Assembly (NCBI RefSeq): GCF_023101185.1
Contig: NZ_CP078077.1
Location: forward strand, 1,641,630-1,705,629
DNA: 64,000 nucleotides
Origin: Microbacterium galbinum
GTDB lineage: Bacteria; Actinomycetota; Actinomycetes; Actinomycetales; Microbacteriaceae
Direction of reading: 5' to 3'
Positions 54,573 to 63,011 of the stretch are shown here, piece after piece. Within the stretch, counting starts at the first letter, position 1. Every line of letters begins with the position of its first letter. A program made the translations under genes and the position numbers. The notes beneath the pieces were generated by a model, which was not told where the DNA came from, ran no database searches, and saw nothing but the letters and a program-made list of their open reading frames with translations.

Positions 54573-55526
54573 ATGACTGCAGAGCCCCGCGTGTACGTGA
54601 TCCACGAGAACGCCGAATGGTTCCCGCCGTTCGCCGCGGCCTTCGAGGCCGAAGGCGTGCCCGCGCAGGAATGGCTGCTCACCGACGGGTCGATCGACCT
54701 CAATGCCGAACCGCCCGCGGGCGTGTTCTGGTCGCGGCTGAGCGCCTCGGCGCACACGCGCGACCACGGCGACTCGAAGGAGTTCGGCCGTGCCGTGCTG
54801 CGGTGGCTCGAAGCATCCGGTCGCACCGTCGTGAACGGCAGCCCCGTGCTCGAGCTCGAGGTCAGCAAGGCCGCCCAGCACGCCGCACTGCAGCGCGCCG
54901 GCATCGAGGTGCCGCGCACCATCGCCGTCTTCGGCACCGCCGCGCTCAAGGAGCGCGCCCGCGAGTTCACCGCCCCCTTCATCAGCAAGCACAACCAGGG
55001 CGGCAAGGGTCTCGGCGTGCGCCGCCACGACAGCCACGACGAGTTCGACGCCTGGGTCGACGGCCCCGAGTTCGAGGCCTCGCCCGACGGCATCACGCTG
55101 CTGCAGGAGAACCTCTTCGCCGCCGCCCCGTTCGTCACCCGGGTCGAGTTCGCCGGAGGGGAGTTCGTCTACGCCGTGCGCGTCGACACCAGCGCCGGCA
55201 GCTTCGAGCTGTGCCCGGCCGAGGCGTGCGCGCTGCCCGGCGCCGACGGCGTCGAGCCCGAGCCGCTGTTCCGCATTCGCGAGGAGATCACGGCGCAGCA
55301 TCCGCTCGTGCAGCAGTACCTCGCGTTCTTGAAGGACGCCGGCATCACGGTCGCGGGCATCGAGTTCATCGAGACCGTCGACGGCCGCTTCGTCACCTAC
55401 GACGTGAACACGAACACGAACTACAACCCCGACGTCGAGGCCACCGCCGCCGTCTCGGGCCCGCGCACGATCGCGAGTTTCCTCGGCGGACTGCTCGCTC
55501 GCGACACCGCGCCGGTCGGAGTCTGA
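54573..55526 (+). CDS. ATP-grasp domain protein, RimK-like
   Basis: 317 aa, starting at ATG 54573. ATP-grasp ligase fold: VVNGSPVLELEVSKAAQHAAL, FISKHNQGGKGLGVRR (the glycine-rich ATP loop), LLQENL, and FVTYDVNTNTNYN, where the metal-binding Asn/Asp residues lie. Similar to RimK/glutathione-synthetase-like enzymes that join an acid to an amine. Substrates unknown. No gene partner, followed by a strong terminator. Confidence 0.85.
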   Translation: MTAEPRVYVIHENAEWFPPFAAAFEAEGVPAQEWLLTDGSIDLNAEPPAGVFWSRLSASAHTRDHGDSKEFGRAVLRWLEASGRTVVNGSPVLELEVSKAAQHAALQRAGIEVPRTIAVFGTAALKERAREFTAPFISKHNQGGKGLGVRRHDSHDEFDAWVDGPEFEASPDGITLLQENLFAAAPFVTRVEFAGGEFVYAVRVDTSAGSFELCPAEACALPGADGVEPEPLFRIREEITAQHPLVQQYLAFLKDAGITVAGIEFIETVDGRFVTYDVNTNTNYNPDVEATAAVSGPRTIASFLGGLLARDTAPVGV

Positions 55527-55541
55527 CGCCTCGCGCGTTCA

Positions 55542-55617
55542 TAACTCCTGAGAATCGGGCCCTTAAGCCTGCGAAAGCCCCCGGAACCCGCGTTCCGGGG
55601 GCTTTCTTCCGGAGTTG
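55542..55617. repeat. 76-bp nested palindromic element, family B copy 3
   Basis: Outer arms (A)TAACTCC and GGAGTTG enclose a perfect 15-bp inner hairpin, GAAAGCCCCCGGAAC (55573-55587) with its complement at 55592-55606 and a 4-nt loop. It is a strong terminator for the ATP-grasp gene. Its right end TTCTTCCGGAGTT resembles copies 1 and 2. Confidence 0.85.
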
Positions 55618-55637
55618 TGCACCGGGAACTCCGTACC

Positions 55638-55713
55638 TAACTCAGGACAAACCGCCTCGAAGTCGCCAGAATGCCCCCGATTCCGCGGATTCGGGGGCAT
55701 TCTTCCTGAGTTA
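55638..55713. repeat. 76-bp nested palindromic element, family B copy 2
   Basis: Outer arms TAACTCAGGA and TCCTGAGTTA match copy 1. A perfect 13-bp inner hairpin AGAATGCCCCCGA (55668-55680) pairs with 55691-55703. It lies 20 bp from copy 3 between convergent genes. Confidence 0.9.
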
Positions 55714-55734
55714 GTGCCACGTGCCGCCGACGCG

Positions 55735-56562
55735 CTACCGCCCGCTGCCGGCGATGACGCCCTCCTTCACGTACCGCTGAGCGGCGAGAACCAGCACGAG
55801 CGCCGGGAGGCTCGCGATGAGGGATGCCCCCATCGTCGCCGCCCACGTGTTCATGTTCGAGTTCGCGAGCGCGTAGATGAACACGGTCACGGGATACATG
55901 TCGGTCTTCGTGACGAGGGTGAGGCCGAACAGCAGATCACCCCAGGCGAAGAGGAACGTGAACACCCCGGCCGTGATGATCGCGTTGCGCGACAGCGGCA
56001 CGACCACACGCCACAGCGACCCGACCGGTCCGAGTCCGTCGAGGGTGGAGGCCTCGATGACCTCGGTGTCGAGGCGCAGCATGAACGAACGCAGCAGGAT
56101 GATCGCGAACGGGATGCCGGCGGTCGCATTCGCGAGGATCAGCCCGATGTAGCTGTTCAGCGCGCCCCACGTGTTGAACATCGCGTAGAAGGAGTTCGCG
56201 AGCACGATGCTCGGGATCATCTGCGCGAGGAGCAGGATCACGAGCCCGAGGCTCACCGCCCGCGACCGCAGCCGACTGAGCGAGTAGGCGGCGGGCACCG
56301 CGATGACGAGGGTCAGCAGCACCGATCCGATCGCGGTGATCAGGCTGACGCGCAGGCCGTCGAGGCCGCCGTCCTCGAACGCCGTCACGTACCCGTCGAG
56401 GGCCGGGGCGGTCGGGAACCACGCGGTGTCGGTGGAGTTGGCATCGGGCTGGAGGGATGCCGAGATCATCCAGTAGATGGGGAACAGGTAGACGATGAGG
56501 ATCGAGACCGTGAGCACGGTCCAGAACCAGCCGCGGCTGCGGCGGGGAGTGCGTGTGTTCAT
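55735..56562 (-). CDS. Carbohydrate ABC transporter permease (MalG-like)
   Basis: 275 aa, starting at ATG 56562, which overlaps the previous permease stop by 4 nt. Six membrane helices; LFPIYWMISASLQPDA near the start and the EAA loop EASTLDGLGPVGSLWRVVVPLSRN. Belongs to CUT1-type sugar importers. Third gene of the SBP-permease-permease set; the ATPase is not encoded here, as is usual when a shared MsmK/MsiK ATPase serves several systems. Confidence 0.94.
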   Translation of the reverse strand: MNTRTPRRSRGWFWTVLTVSILIVYLFPIYWMISASLQPDANSTDTAWFPTAPALDGYVTAFEDGGLDGLRVSLITAIGSVLLTLVIAVPAAYSLSRLRSRAVSLGLVILLLAQMIPSIVLANSFYAMFNTWGALNSYIGLILANATAGIPFAIILLRSFMLRLDTEVIEASTLDGLGPVGSLWRVVVPLSRNAIITAGVFTFLFAWGDLLFGLTLVTKTDMYPVTVFIYALANSNMNTWAATMGASLIASLPALVLVLAAQRYVKEGVIAGSGR

Positions 56563-57506
56563 CGCTCGGCACGCTCCTGTCGGGCGGAGAGCCACGTGTA
56601 GACGGCGGCGAAGCCGAGGCTGATGACGAGCAGCAGCATGCCGTAGGCGCCCGCGTGCCCGAACTCGAACAGGCTGAACGCCGAGCGGTACGAGAGCACG
56701 CCGAGGGTCATGGTGCTGTTGGCGGGGCCGCCCTGGGTGAGCGCGAGCACGAGGTCGACGATCAGCAGGTTGAAGACGACGCTCATGACGACGAGCACCG
56801 AGATCACGGGCCAGATGCTGGGGATGATGATGTGCCACAGGCGCTTGAACGCCCCGGCCCCGTCGAGGGATGCCGCTTCGAGGTGCTCGACCGGCACCTG
56901 CTTGAGGGCCGCGGCGAGGATCGTCGACCAGTACGGCAGGCTCGCCCACACGGTCACGATGATCACGGCGGCGAGGGCGGTGGCGGGATCGGCGAGCCAG
57001 GCGTTGCCGGGCAGGCCGAGGAACCCGAGGATGTCGTTGATCGCCCCGTCTCCCGCGAGCAGCGACTTCCAGATCGTCGCGACGACGACGGCCGGCAGCA
57101 GCCAGGGGATGAGGATGAGCGCGGGCAACCAGCGGCTGCCCGGGAAGCGCCGCGTGAACAGCAGCGCGAGCGCGAGGCCGATCACGAGCTCGGAGATCAC
57201 GGCGACGACCGTGATGGTGAGGGTGTTCACGATCGCGATACCGGTGGCATCCGCGCGGAAGATGTCGATGAAGTTCTGGAACCCGACGAACGGCGCCTCG
57301 CCGGTGATGAAGGTGCCGGTCGTGAAGTCGGTCGTGCTCATGAACACGCCGTACCCGAGCGGGAACAGGAAGAACGCGGCGAAGAACAGGATCGCGGGCA
57401 CCAGGAAGGCCCACAGCTCGAGGTTCCGTCGCCGCACCAGGGTCAGGCCGAAGCGGCCGGAGACACGAGTCCCCGGCCGCTTCGGCGCTGTGGCAGCGGC
57501 TGTCAT
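56559..57506 (-). CDS. Carbohydrate ABC transporter permease (MalF-like)
   Basis: 315 aa, starting at ATG 57506, which overlaps the SBP stop by 1 nt. Six membrane helices; LVPAILFFAAFFLFPLGYGVFMS and the EAA loop EAASLDGAGAFKRLWHIIIPSIW. CUT1 family partner of the MalG-like permease. Confidence 0.94.
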   Translation of the reverse strand: MTAAATAPKRPGTRVSGRFGLTLVRRRNLELWAFLVPAILFFAAFFLFPLGYGVFMSTTDFTTGTFITGEAPFVGFQNFIDIFRADATGIAIVNTLTITVVAVISELVIGLALALLFTRRFPGSRWLPALILIPWLLPAVVVATIWKSLLAGDGAINDILGFLGLPGNAWLADPATALAAVIIVTVWASLPYWSTILAAALKQVPVEHLEAASLDGAGAFKRLWHIIIPSIWPVISVLVVMSVVFNLLIVDLVLALTQGGPANSTMTLGVLSYRSAFSLFEFGHAGAYGMLLLVISLGFAAVYTWLSARQERAER

Positions 57507-58753
57507 CAACCCTGGTCGGCCTTGCTCAGCGCTTCCTCGGCGCTCACGCCGTTGACGGTCGCGTTCTGCAGCGCGTCGACGTACTTCGCCTGCAGGGCGC
57601 TCCACTCGGTTCCGAGCGTCGCCGGGTTGAAGGCGTTCGCGACGGGGGTGACGAAGGCCTCGGCGGCCGGGACCTCGGCGACGAAGGCATCCTGGGCCGA
57701 CGTCAGCGCCGGGACGTACCCGCCCTGCACCGCGGTGTCGACCTGGTTCTCCTCCGAGGCGCGGCACTCGATCAGAGCGGCCGCCGCCTTCTCGCGCTTC
57801 TCGTCGCCCTGCACCGGCACGGTGTAGGCGTAGCCGAGGAGTCCGACGCTGCTCTCGTCGGCGCTGGTCGCGGCCGGCACCGAGAACGTGCCGTACTCGA
57901 AGTCGAGGCTCGTGTCGACGAGGTTCCAGGGGCCCGAAACCGTGATCGCGGCCTTGCCGGACTTCCACTGGTCGATGCCGTCCCAGCCCCAGTTGACGAA
58001 CTCCTTCGAGAGGCTGCCGTCGTCGACGAGGGTCTTGTAGAGGTCGACCGCCGCGACCGCGCCGTCACTGGTGAGGTCGGCCGGGTCGCCGCCCGCGCTC
58101 AGCAGGAACGGCAGGAAGTACGACGACGTCGAGCCGTCGCCCGCGATGCCGGGCAGCGCGATGCCGTAGTGGTCGGCGGTGGTCGTGGCCTTGGCGGCGG
58201 CGATGAGCTCGTCGAAGGTGGTGGGCAGCTCGGTGATGCCCGCCTCTTCGAAGTACGCCTTGTTGTAGAAGACCGAGTAATCCTCGACCTGCGTGGGCAG
58301 ACCGTAGAGGGTGTCCTCGTATTCGCCGAGGGCGGCGACCGGCTCGGCGAGACCGTCGGTCGTGAGGCCGAGGGTGTCGAGGTCGGAGAGCACTCCTTGC
58401 GCTGCGAGCGTCGGCAGCTGGGTGTCGGTGTTGACGAGGGCGATGTCGGGCAGCGACTTCGAGCTCGCCGCCTGGAGCAGGCTGGTCGTGTAGTCGCCCG
58501 AGAGGGTCTGGGCGTCGATCGTGATGCCGAGGTCAGCGGCGCACTTCTCGAAGTACTCCTTCTGCAGCGTCTGGTACGGGTCGAAGTCGATGCTGCTCCA
58601 CGACGTCAGCTCGACGCCCTCGAAGTCATCGGCGTCACCGGAGGAGCTCGACGGGGCGGGCGAACCGGTGCAACCGGCGAGGAGGACGACGGAGGCGACT
58701 CCGGCGGCGGCCGACAGCGCGACCCGGGTGGCGCGCGTGCGAGAGGTGCTCAT
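57506..58753 (-). CDS. Extracellular sugar-type solute-binding lipoprotein
   Basis: 415 aa, starting at ATG 58753. Signal peptide with lipobox LLAGC (Cys about 28), a Ser/Pro linker, then the SBP_bac_1 fold: VELTSWSSIDFDPYQTL, SLPDIALVNTDTQLPTLA, YGLPTQVEDYSVFYNKAYFEEAGI and KAAITVSGPWNL. Captures a carbohydrate-like ligand for the two permeases. The downstream end of the catabolic cluster suggests the same substrate. Confidence 0.94.
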   Translation of the reverse strand: MSTSRTRATRVALSAAAGVASVVLLAGCTGSPAPSSSSGDADDFEGVELTSWSSIDFDPYQTLQKEYFEKCAADLGITIDAQTLSGDYTTSLLQAASSKSLPDIALVNTDTQLPTLAAQGVLSDLDTLGLTTDGLAEPVAALGEYEDTLYGLPTQVEDYSVFYNKAYFEEAGITELPTTFDELIAAAKATTTADHYGIALPGIAGDGSTSSYFLPFLLSAGGDPADLTSDGAVAAVDLYKTLVDDGSLSKEFVNWGWDGIDQWKSGKAAITVSGPWNLVDTSLDFEYGTFSVPAATSADESSVGLLGYAYTVPVQGDEKREKAAAALIECRASEENQVDTAVQGGYVPALTSAQDAFVAEVPAAEAFVTPVANAFNPATLGTEWSALQAKYVDALQNATVNGVSAEEALSKADQG

Positions 58754-58940
58754 GAGGGTGCGGGATCCTTAGCTCGACCGGGCTGTGACCGATCGTCGGG
58801 AGAAGGTCGGGCGGATGCCCGTGGCATGAGTCTCTCGGACGTGGGGGCATGCGGTCACGGGTTCGGAAACACGGCGAAATGATGTGACGCAGATCGTCAT
58901 TCCCGCGAAATCTGCGCGTTACGCAGGGGCGGTTTCGGGA

Positions 58941-59001
58941 CGCTTCGACAGGCTCAGCGACCCAGTTTCCGAGACTGGGTCCCTGAGCTTGTCGAAGGGC
59001 C
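58941..59001. repeat. Family F inverted pair (hairpin)
   Basis: CGCTTCGACAGGCTCAGCGA faces ACTGGGTCCCTGAGCTTGTC; the copies and their flanks pair over about 27 bp with a short loop. It lies between the monooxygenase stop and the SBP gene, where it could terminate the upstream operon. Confidence 0.85.
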
Positions 59002-59019
59002 CCACCCCGCGAAACCCCC

Positions 59020-60387
59020 TCAGCGCCGCCGAGCCCCCGCGGGGTGGTCGGCGCCGAGCCGGTCCGCGCCGTCGGTGCGCAGGCGCGAGCGCAGCGTTCC
59101 TTCCGACGGGCGTCCGCCGAACAGCCCCCGCTCGCGCAGCCGGGGCGCGAGCAGCGTCGAGAAGTCGTCGAGCGACCCCGGCGACAGGTACTGGTGCAGC
59201 AGGAATCCGTCGACCCCCGACTCCTCGACGAACTCCTCGATGTTCGCGGCGACCTCGTCGGGAGTGCCGATGAACCGGTCGTCGGCGAAGGCGGTCACCG
59301 AGGCGAAGCGGCCTCGCACGTCGCCCGCGGTGAGGGGCGGAGCATCCGATCGGGTCTCCTTCGTCTGCGTGTGATTCGTCGACTGCTTCACGATGGGCTC
59401 GTCGTCGGCGTAGGCGGCGAAGTCGATCCCGCTCCAGCCGGCGTACGCGGCGAGCTGGGCGTCGGCGTTGTAGTGCGACTGATAGGCGTCGAGCTTCTGC
59501 TGCACCTCGATGCGGGTGGGCGCGAGCACCGGGTTCATCCCGACGACGGCGCGGATCTGCTCGGGGTCGCGGCCCAGCTCGGCGGCGCGGGCGCGGATGC
59601 CGGAGAGCCCCTCCCGAATGGCCTGCGGGTCGGAGTCGCCGACGAAGATCAGCTCGGCGTGCCGAGCGGCGAACTCACGCCCGCGCGGTGACCAACCGGC
59701 CTGGATCAGGTAGGGCGTGCGCTGCGGCGACGGCGGGCTCACGTGCGGACCGGCCACGCGGAAGTGCGCGCCCTCGTGATCGACGCGGAGCACCTTCGAC
59801 GGGTCGGCGAAGCGCCGCAGCTCGCGACTGCCGACGTAGGCGTCGTCGTCCCAGCTGCGCTCCCACAGGTCGTAGACGACCTCGAGGAACTCGTCTGCCC
59901 GGTCGTAGCGACTGTCGTGCGCGAGCACGTCGAGGCCGAAGTTCGCGGCTGCTCCCGGCAGGTACGAGGTGACGATGTTCCAGGCGATGCGCCCGGCGGT
60001 GAGGTGGTCGAGCGTGCTGAAGCGGCGGGCGTGGGCGAACGGATGCTCGTACGTCGTCGAGACCGTCGCCCCGAACGCGATGCGCTCGGTGACCGCTGCG
60101 AGAGCGGGGATGTGCAGGAGCGGGTCGTGCGCGGGAAGCTCGACCCCCCACTCGAGCGCGGTCGCGGGGCCGCCGCCGAGCGTGTCGTACATGCCGAGCA
60201 CGTCGCCGAAGAAGAACAGGTCGAACTCGGCCTCTTCGGCGCGACGGGCGAGGTCGATCCAGTAGCGCAGGTCGAGTGCGCCGAGGCGCCGGTCGTCGGG
60301 GTGGGTCCACAGGCTCACGGCCCCGGACCCGTTGCCGACGCACGCCTGCTCGTACAGGCCGAAGAAGAGGGGCTTCGTGTCGGTCAT
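59020..60387 (-). CDS. FMN-dependent monooxygenase, NtaA/SnaA/DszA family
   Basis: 455 aa, starting at ATG 60387, which overlaps the amidohydrolase stop by 4 nt. Bacterial luciferase-like barrel with the subfamily's features: FFFGDVLGMYDTLGG, LDHLTAGRIAWNIVTSYLPGAAANFGL, RYDRADEFLEVVYDLW, VSPPSPQRTPYLIQAGWSPRGREFAARHAELIF and DEVAANIEEFVEESGVDGFLLHQYL (read in parts). It needs reduced FMN from a separate reductase, which is not visible. Known members oxidise nitrilotriacetate, sulfones or thioethers; the substrate here is unknown. Confidence 0.92.
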   Translation of the reverse strand: MTDTKPLFFGLYEQACVGNGSGAVSLWTHPDDRRLGALDLRYWIDLARRAEEAEFDLFFFGDVLGMYDTLGGGPATALEWGVELPAHDPLLHIPALAAVTERIAFGATVSTTYEHPFAHARRFSTLDHLTAGRIAWNIVTSYLPGAAANFGLDVLAHDSRYDRADEFLEVVYDLWERSWDDDAYVGSRELRRFADPSKVLRVDHEGAHFRVAGPHVSPPSPQRTPYLIQAGWSPRGREFAARHAELIFVGDSDPQAIREGLSGIRARAAELGRDPEQIRAVVGMNPVLAPTRIEVQQKLDAYQSHYNADAQLAAYAGWSGIDFAAYADDEPIVKQSTNHTQTKETRSDAPPLTAGDVRGRFASVTAFADDRFIGTPDEVAANIEEFVEESGVDGFLLHQYLSPGSLDDFSTLLAPRLRERGLFGGRPSEGTLRSRLRTDGADRLGADHPAGARRR

Positions 60388-61718
60388 GCGCGGGCTCCCT
60401 CGAACGCGCTCCCTGAGCCCGTCGACGGGCCGCGCCCCACGGAACCCGCCTCCCACAGCATCCGTCCGTCGACCACCGTGCCGAGCGCCTCGGGCGCGCT
60501 CTCGACGATCTCGGCGAGCGCGTCGCGCGGGTCGGCGGATGCCGTCGCGAACACCGCGAGGTCGGCCCGGGCGCCCTCGATCAGGGTGCCCGCCGGTGCG
60601 GGCCCGTCGGCGAGTCCGAGGGCGCGGGCGCCACCGGCCGTCGCCGCGTGCAGCAGCCGGGAGTGCAGATCGTCGGCCGAGTACCCCTGGGCGCGGGCGA
60701 GCCGGTGCAGTTCGGCGACGTCGTCGAGCACCCGCAGCGAGGGCGAGGACGACAGCGAGTCGGTGCCCACTCCGATCGGATTGCCCTCGGTGAGGTACGC
60801 GGCGATGGGCGGGGCATCCAGTCCGATGACGGCGTTCGAGCGCGGACACAGCGCGACCGACACCCCGCGTTCGCGCAACAGGGCGCGGTCGGCGGCGTCG
60901 ACGTAGATGCCGTGCGCCAGGTGCGAGTGCGGCGTGAGCACGCCGACCGTGTCGAGGTAGTGCACGACGCCGTTGCCCGACCCGTTACCCGAGAGCAGCT
61001 GCATGTCGGAGTGGCCGAGGCCGCGCCAGCGCTCGGCGAGGGGTCCGGTGCCGAAGCGGGCGAACTCGTCTTCGGATGCCGACTCGGCGGCGTGGATGTG
61101 CAGACGCACGCCGTGCGCCTCGGCGAGCCGCTGCAGTTCGCGGAACACATCGGTGTCGAGCGAGTAGATCGCGTGCGGCGAGAGGCCGGTCGCGGGAGGA
61201 GAGGGGAGCGCGTCGAGTTGGGCGAGCACGCGCTCGGGGCCGTCGTGCTGCCAGGCCGCGCGCTTCCAGCCGAACACCTCCCAGAACACGACTCCGTGCA
61301 GCCCGGCGTCGTGCACCGCGCGCCCCGCCTCGGGGTCGGTGACGATCTCGGCGACGGCGGTCGTGCCCGACTCGATAGACAGGCGCACGCCCTCGGCGGC
61401 CGACGCCGCCCAGTCGTGCTCGACGCGGTAGCCCTTCTCGAACGCGAGCGCCCAGGTCTCGAAGCTCGGGTACTGCCCCCGGCCCACCGCTGCCATGTCG
61501 GTGTACTGCAGGTGCGTGTGGGCGTTGACGAGTCCGGGCGTGAGGGCGCCGTCCCATTCGCGGCGCTCGCCGATCGCGTCGCCGAGCTCGGCGGTGAGGG
61601 CGTCGTGCGCGCCGATCGCGACGATGCGTCCGTCGCGCACGGCGACCGCGCCATCGGCGATCGGGGGTGCGGCGACGGGCAGCACGGTACGCGCGCGGTG
61701 GAGGGTGATGTCGCTCAT
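60384..61718 (-). CDS. TRZ/ATZ-type amidohydrolase
   Basis: 444 aa, starting at ATG 61718. Amidohydrolase barrel with metal ligands His67 and His69 (NAHTHLQYTD), HIHAAE (His209, Glu212), HSHLAHGIYVD and GVGTDSLSSSPSLRVLDD. Closest in feel to SAH/MTA deaminases, guanine deaminase and chlorohydrolases (MtaD/SsnA/TrzA). The C-terminal 16 residues contain RGPSTGSGSAFEG, encoded by a dispersed family F repeat, outside the barrel. Coupled to the monooxygenase gene by a 4-nt overlap. Confidence 0.9.
   Translation of the reverse strand: MSDITLHRARTVLPVAAPPIADGAVAVRDGRIVAIGAHDALTAELGDAIGERREWDGALTPGLVNAHTHLQYTDMAAVGRGQYPSFETWALAFEKGYRVEHDWAASAAEGVRLSIESGTTAVAEIVTDPEAGRAVHDAGLHGVVFWEVFGWKRAAWQHDGPERVLAQLDALPSPPATGLSPHAIYSLDTDVFRELQRLAEAHGVRLHIHAAESASEDEFARFGTGPLAERWRGLGHSDMQLLSGNGSGNGVVHYLDTVGVLTPHSHLAHGIYVDAADRALLRERGVSVALCPRSNAVIGLDAPPIAAYLTEGNPIGVGTDSLSSSPSLRVLDDVAELHRLARAQGYSADDLHSRLLHAATAGGARALGLADGPAPAGTLIEGARADLAVFATASADPRDALAEIVESAPEALGTVVDGRMLWEAGSVGRGPSTGSGSAFEGARA
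60408..60431. repeat. Family F repeat in the amidohydrolase C-terminus
   Basis: A variant of the core, CTCCCTGAGCCCGTCGACGG, encoding GPSTGSGS in the same frame as the kdpB copies. Confidence 0.85.
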
Positions 61719-61751
61719 GGTCGTCTCTCGGGTGTGCGGGTCGGGTCGGGT

Positions 61752-63011
61752 TCAGGGGGTGACGTCGCGGGGGCGCCACGAGGTCAGATAGTCGCTCTGC
61801 GCGGACGAGACGGCATCCAGTCCGCCGCCGAAGGCGCCGAGCGCCAGCGCCGCCACGCGATCGTCGGCGCTGCGGGGCAGGATGTGCACCGCGGGCGTGA
61901 GGGTGCCGCGCCCGGCCAGCAGGTGGTCGACGGCCGAGAGCTGCACCCCGAACGACAGGTCCATGACCTGGATCGGATTGCCCTCGGCGGCGCTCACGTT
62001 GATGCAGTGGCCGTCGTCGAGCACGCGGATGCTGCGCCCGTTCGCGAGCCGCAGCACCGACACCGCGCCGCGACGCGACGTCTCGACGGCGCCGGCGTCG
62101 AGGGCCGCGAGCAGCGAGATCTCCTGGAAAGCCCCACCGCCGACCGCGACCGCGGCGCCCTCGGGCAGCCGCTCGAGGTGCTCGACCGCGACGGTGTGTG
62201 CGATGCCGGTCGTGGAGATGAGCACATCGGCGTGCGCCGCGGCATCCGCCAACGGCTCGACGGCGTACCCGGCGAACGCCGCCTGCAGAGCGGCCACCGG
62301 ATCGACCTCGGAGACGGTGACGCGCGCGCCGAGGGCGGCGGCGTGGCGGGCGACGCCGCTGCCGACGCGTCCGAAGCCGACGACCACCACGTCGCTGCCG
62401 GCCCACGACTGGTCGAGCAGATCGGCGACCGCCAGCACCACCGACTGGCCGGTGCCGTGCGCGTTGTCGAACAGCGACTTGGTGCGGGCGTCGTTCGCGG
62501 CGACGATCGGGATGCGCAGCGCTCCCTCGCGCTCCATCGTGCGCAGCGGGCGCACGCCGCTCGTGGTCTGCTCGGTCGCGCCGGCCATCGAACCCAGGAT
62601 GCCGGGGCGCTCGGTGTGCGCGAGACGGATGGTCGCGGCACCGTCGTCGACGATCACCTCGGGGTGGTGGTCGAGCAGGGCGAGGACGTTGTCGCGGTCC
62701 TCGGCATCGGTCGCCCCGCGGTGCGCGTAGGTCGGGATGCCGGCGTGCACGAGCGCTGCGGCCACCGCGTCGTCGGTGTCGCGCCCGACGCACGAGACGG
62801 CGACGTCGGCACCGGCCTCGGCGAGCAGCAGCGCGACGGTCGCGGTCTTCGGCTCGAGCACGTCGGAGACGGCGATGCGGATTCCGTGCACCCGCCCGCT
62901 CTCGCGCAGCTCGGCCGCGAGAGCCGTCGTCGCGGGCATGAACTGCCGAGCCCACGCGATGCGTTCGGTGCCCTCGCGCCAGAGGGTCGGATCGGCGATG
63001 CGGCCGGTCAT
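61752..63011 (-). CDS. Adenosylhomocysteinase-like protein lacking catalytic histidines
   Basis: 419 aa, starting at ATG 63011. Clear SAHH homology: LEPKTATVALLLAEAGADV, DDGAATI, GATEQTTSGVRPLRTMEREGALRIP, NDARTKSLFDNAHGTGQS (Lys178 and Asp182 kept) and NAD site VVVGFGRVGSG. From memory of the family, His55 is Val51, His301 is Gly293 and His353 is Asn345, and Glu156 is Gln. It therefore keeps the NAD-binding fold and part of the site but not the catalytic histidines. Another NAD-dependent reaction is likely. The stop is 33 bp before the amidohydrolase start. Confidence 0.85.
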   Translation of the reverse strand: MTGRIADPTLWREGTERIAWARQFMPATTALAAELRESGRVHGIRIAVSDVLEPKTATVALLLAEAGADVAVSCVGRDTDDAVAAALVHAGIPTYAHRGATDAEDRDNVLALLDHHPEVIVDDGAATIRLAHTERPGILGSMAGATEQTTSGVRPLRTMEREGALRIPIVAANDARTKSLFDNAHGTGQSVVLAVADLLDQSWAGSDVVVVGFGRVGSGVARHAAALGARVTVSEVDPVAALQAAFAGYAVEPLADAAAHADVLISTTGIAHTVAVEHLERLPEGAAVAVGGGAFQEISLLAALDAGAVETSRRGAVSVLRLANGRSIRVLDDGHCINVSAAEGNPIQVMDLSFGVQLSAVDHLLAGRGTLTPAVHILPRSADDRVAALALGAFGGGLDAVSSAQSDYLTSWRPRDVTP

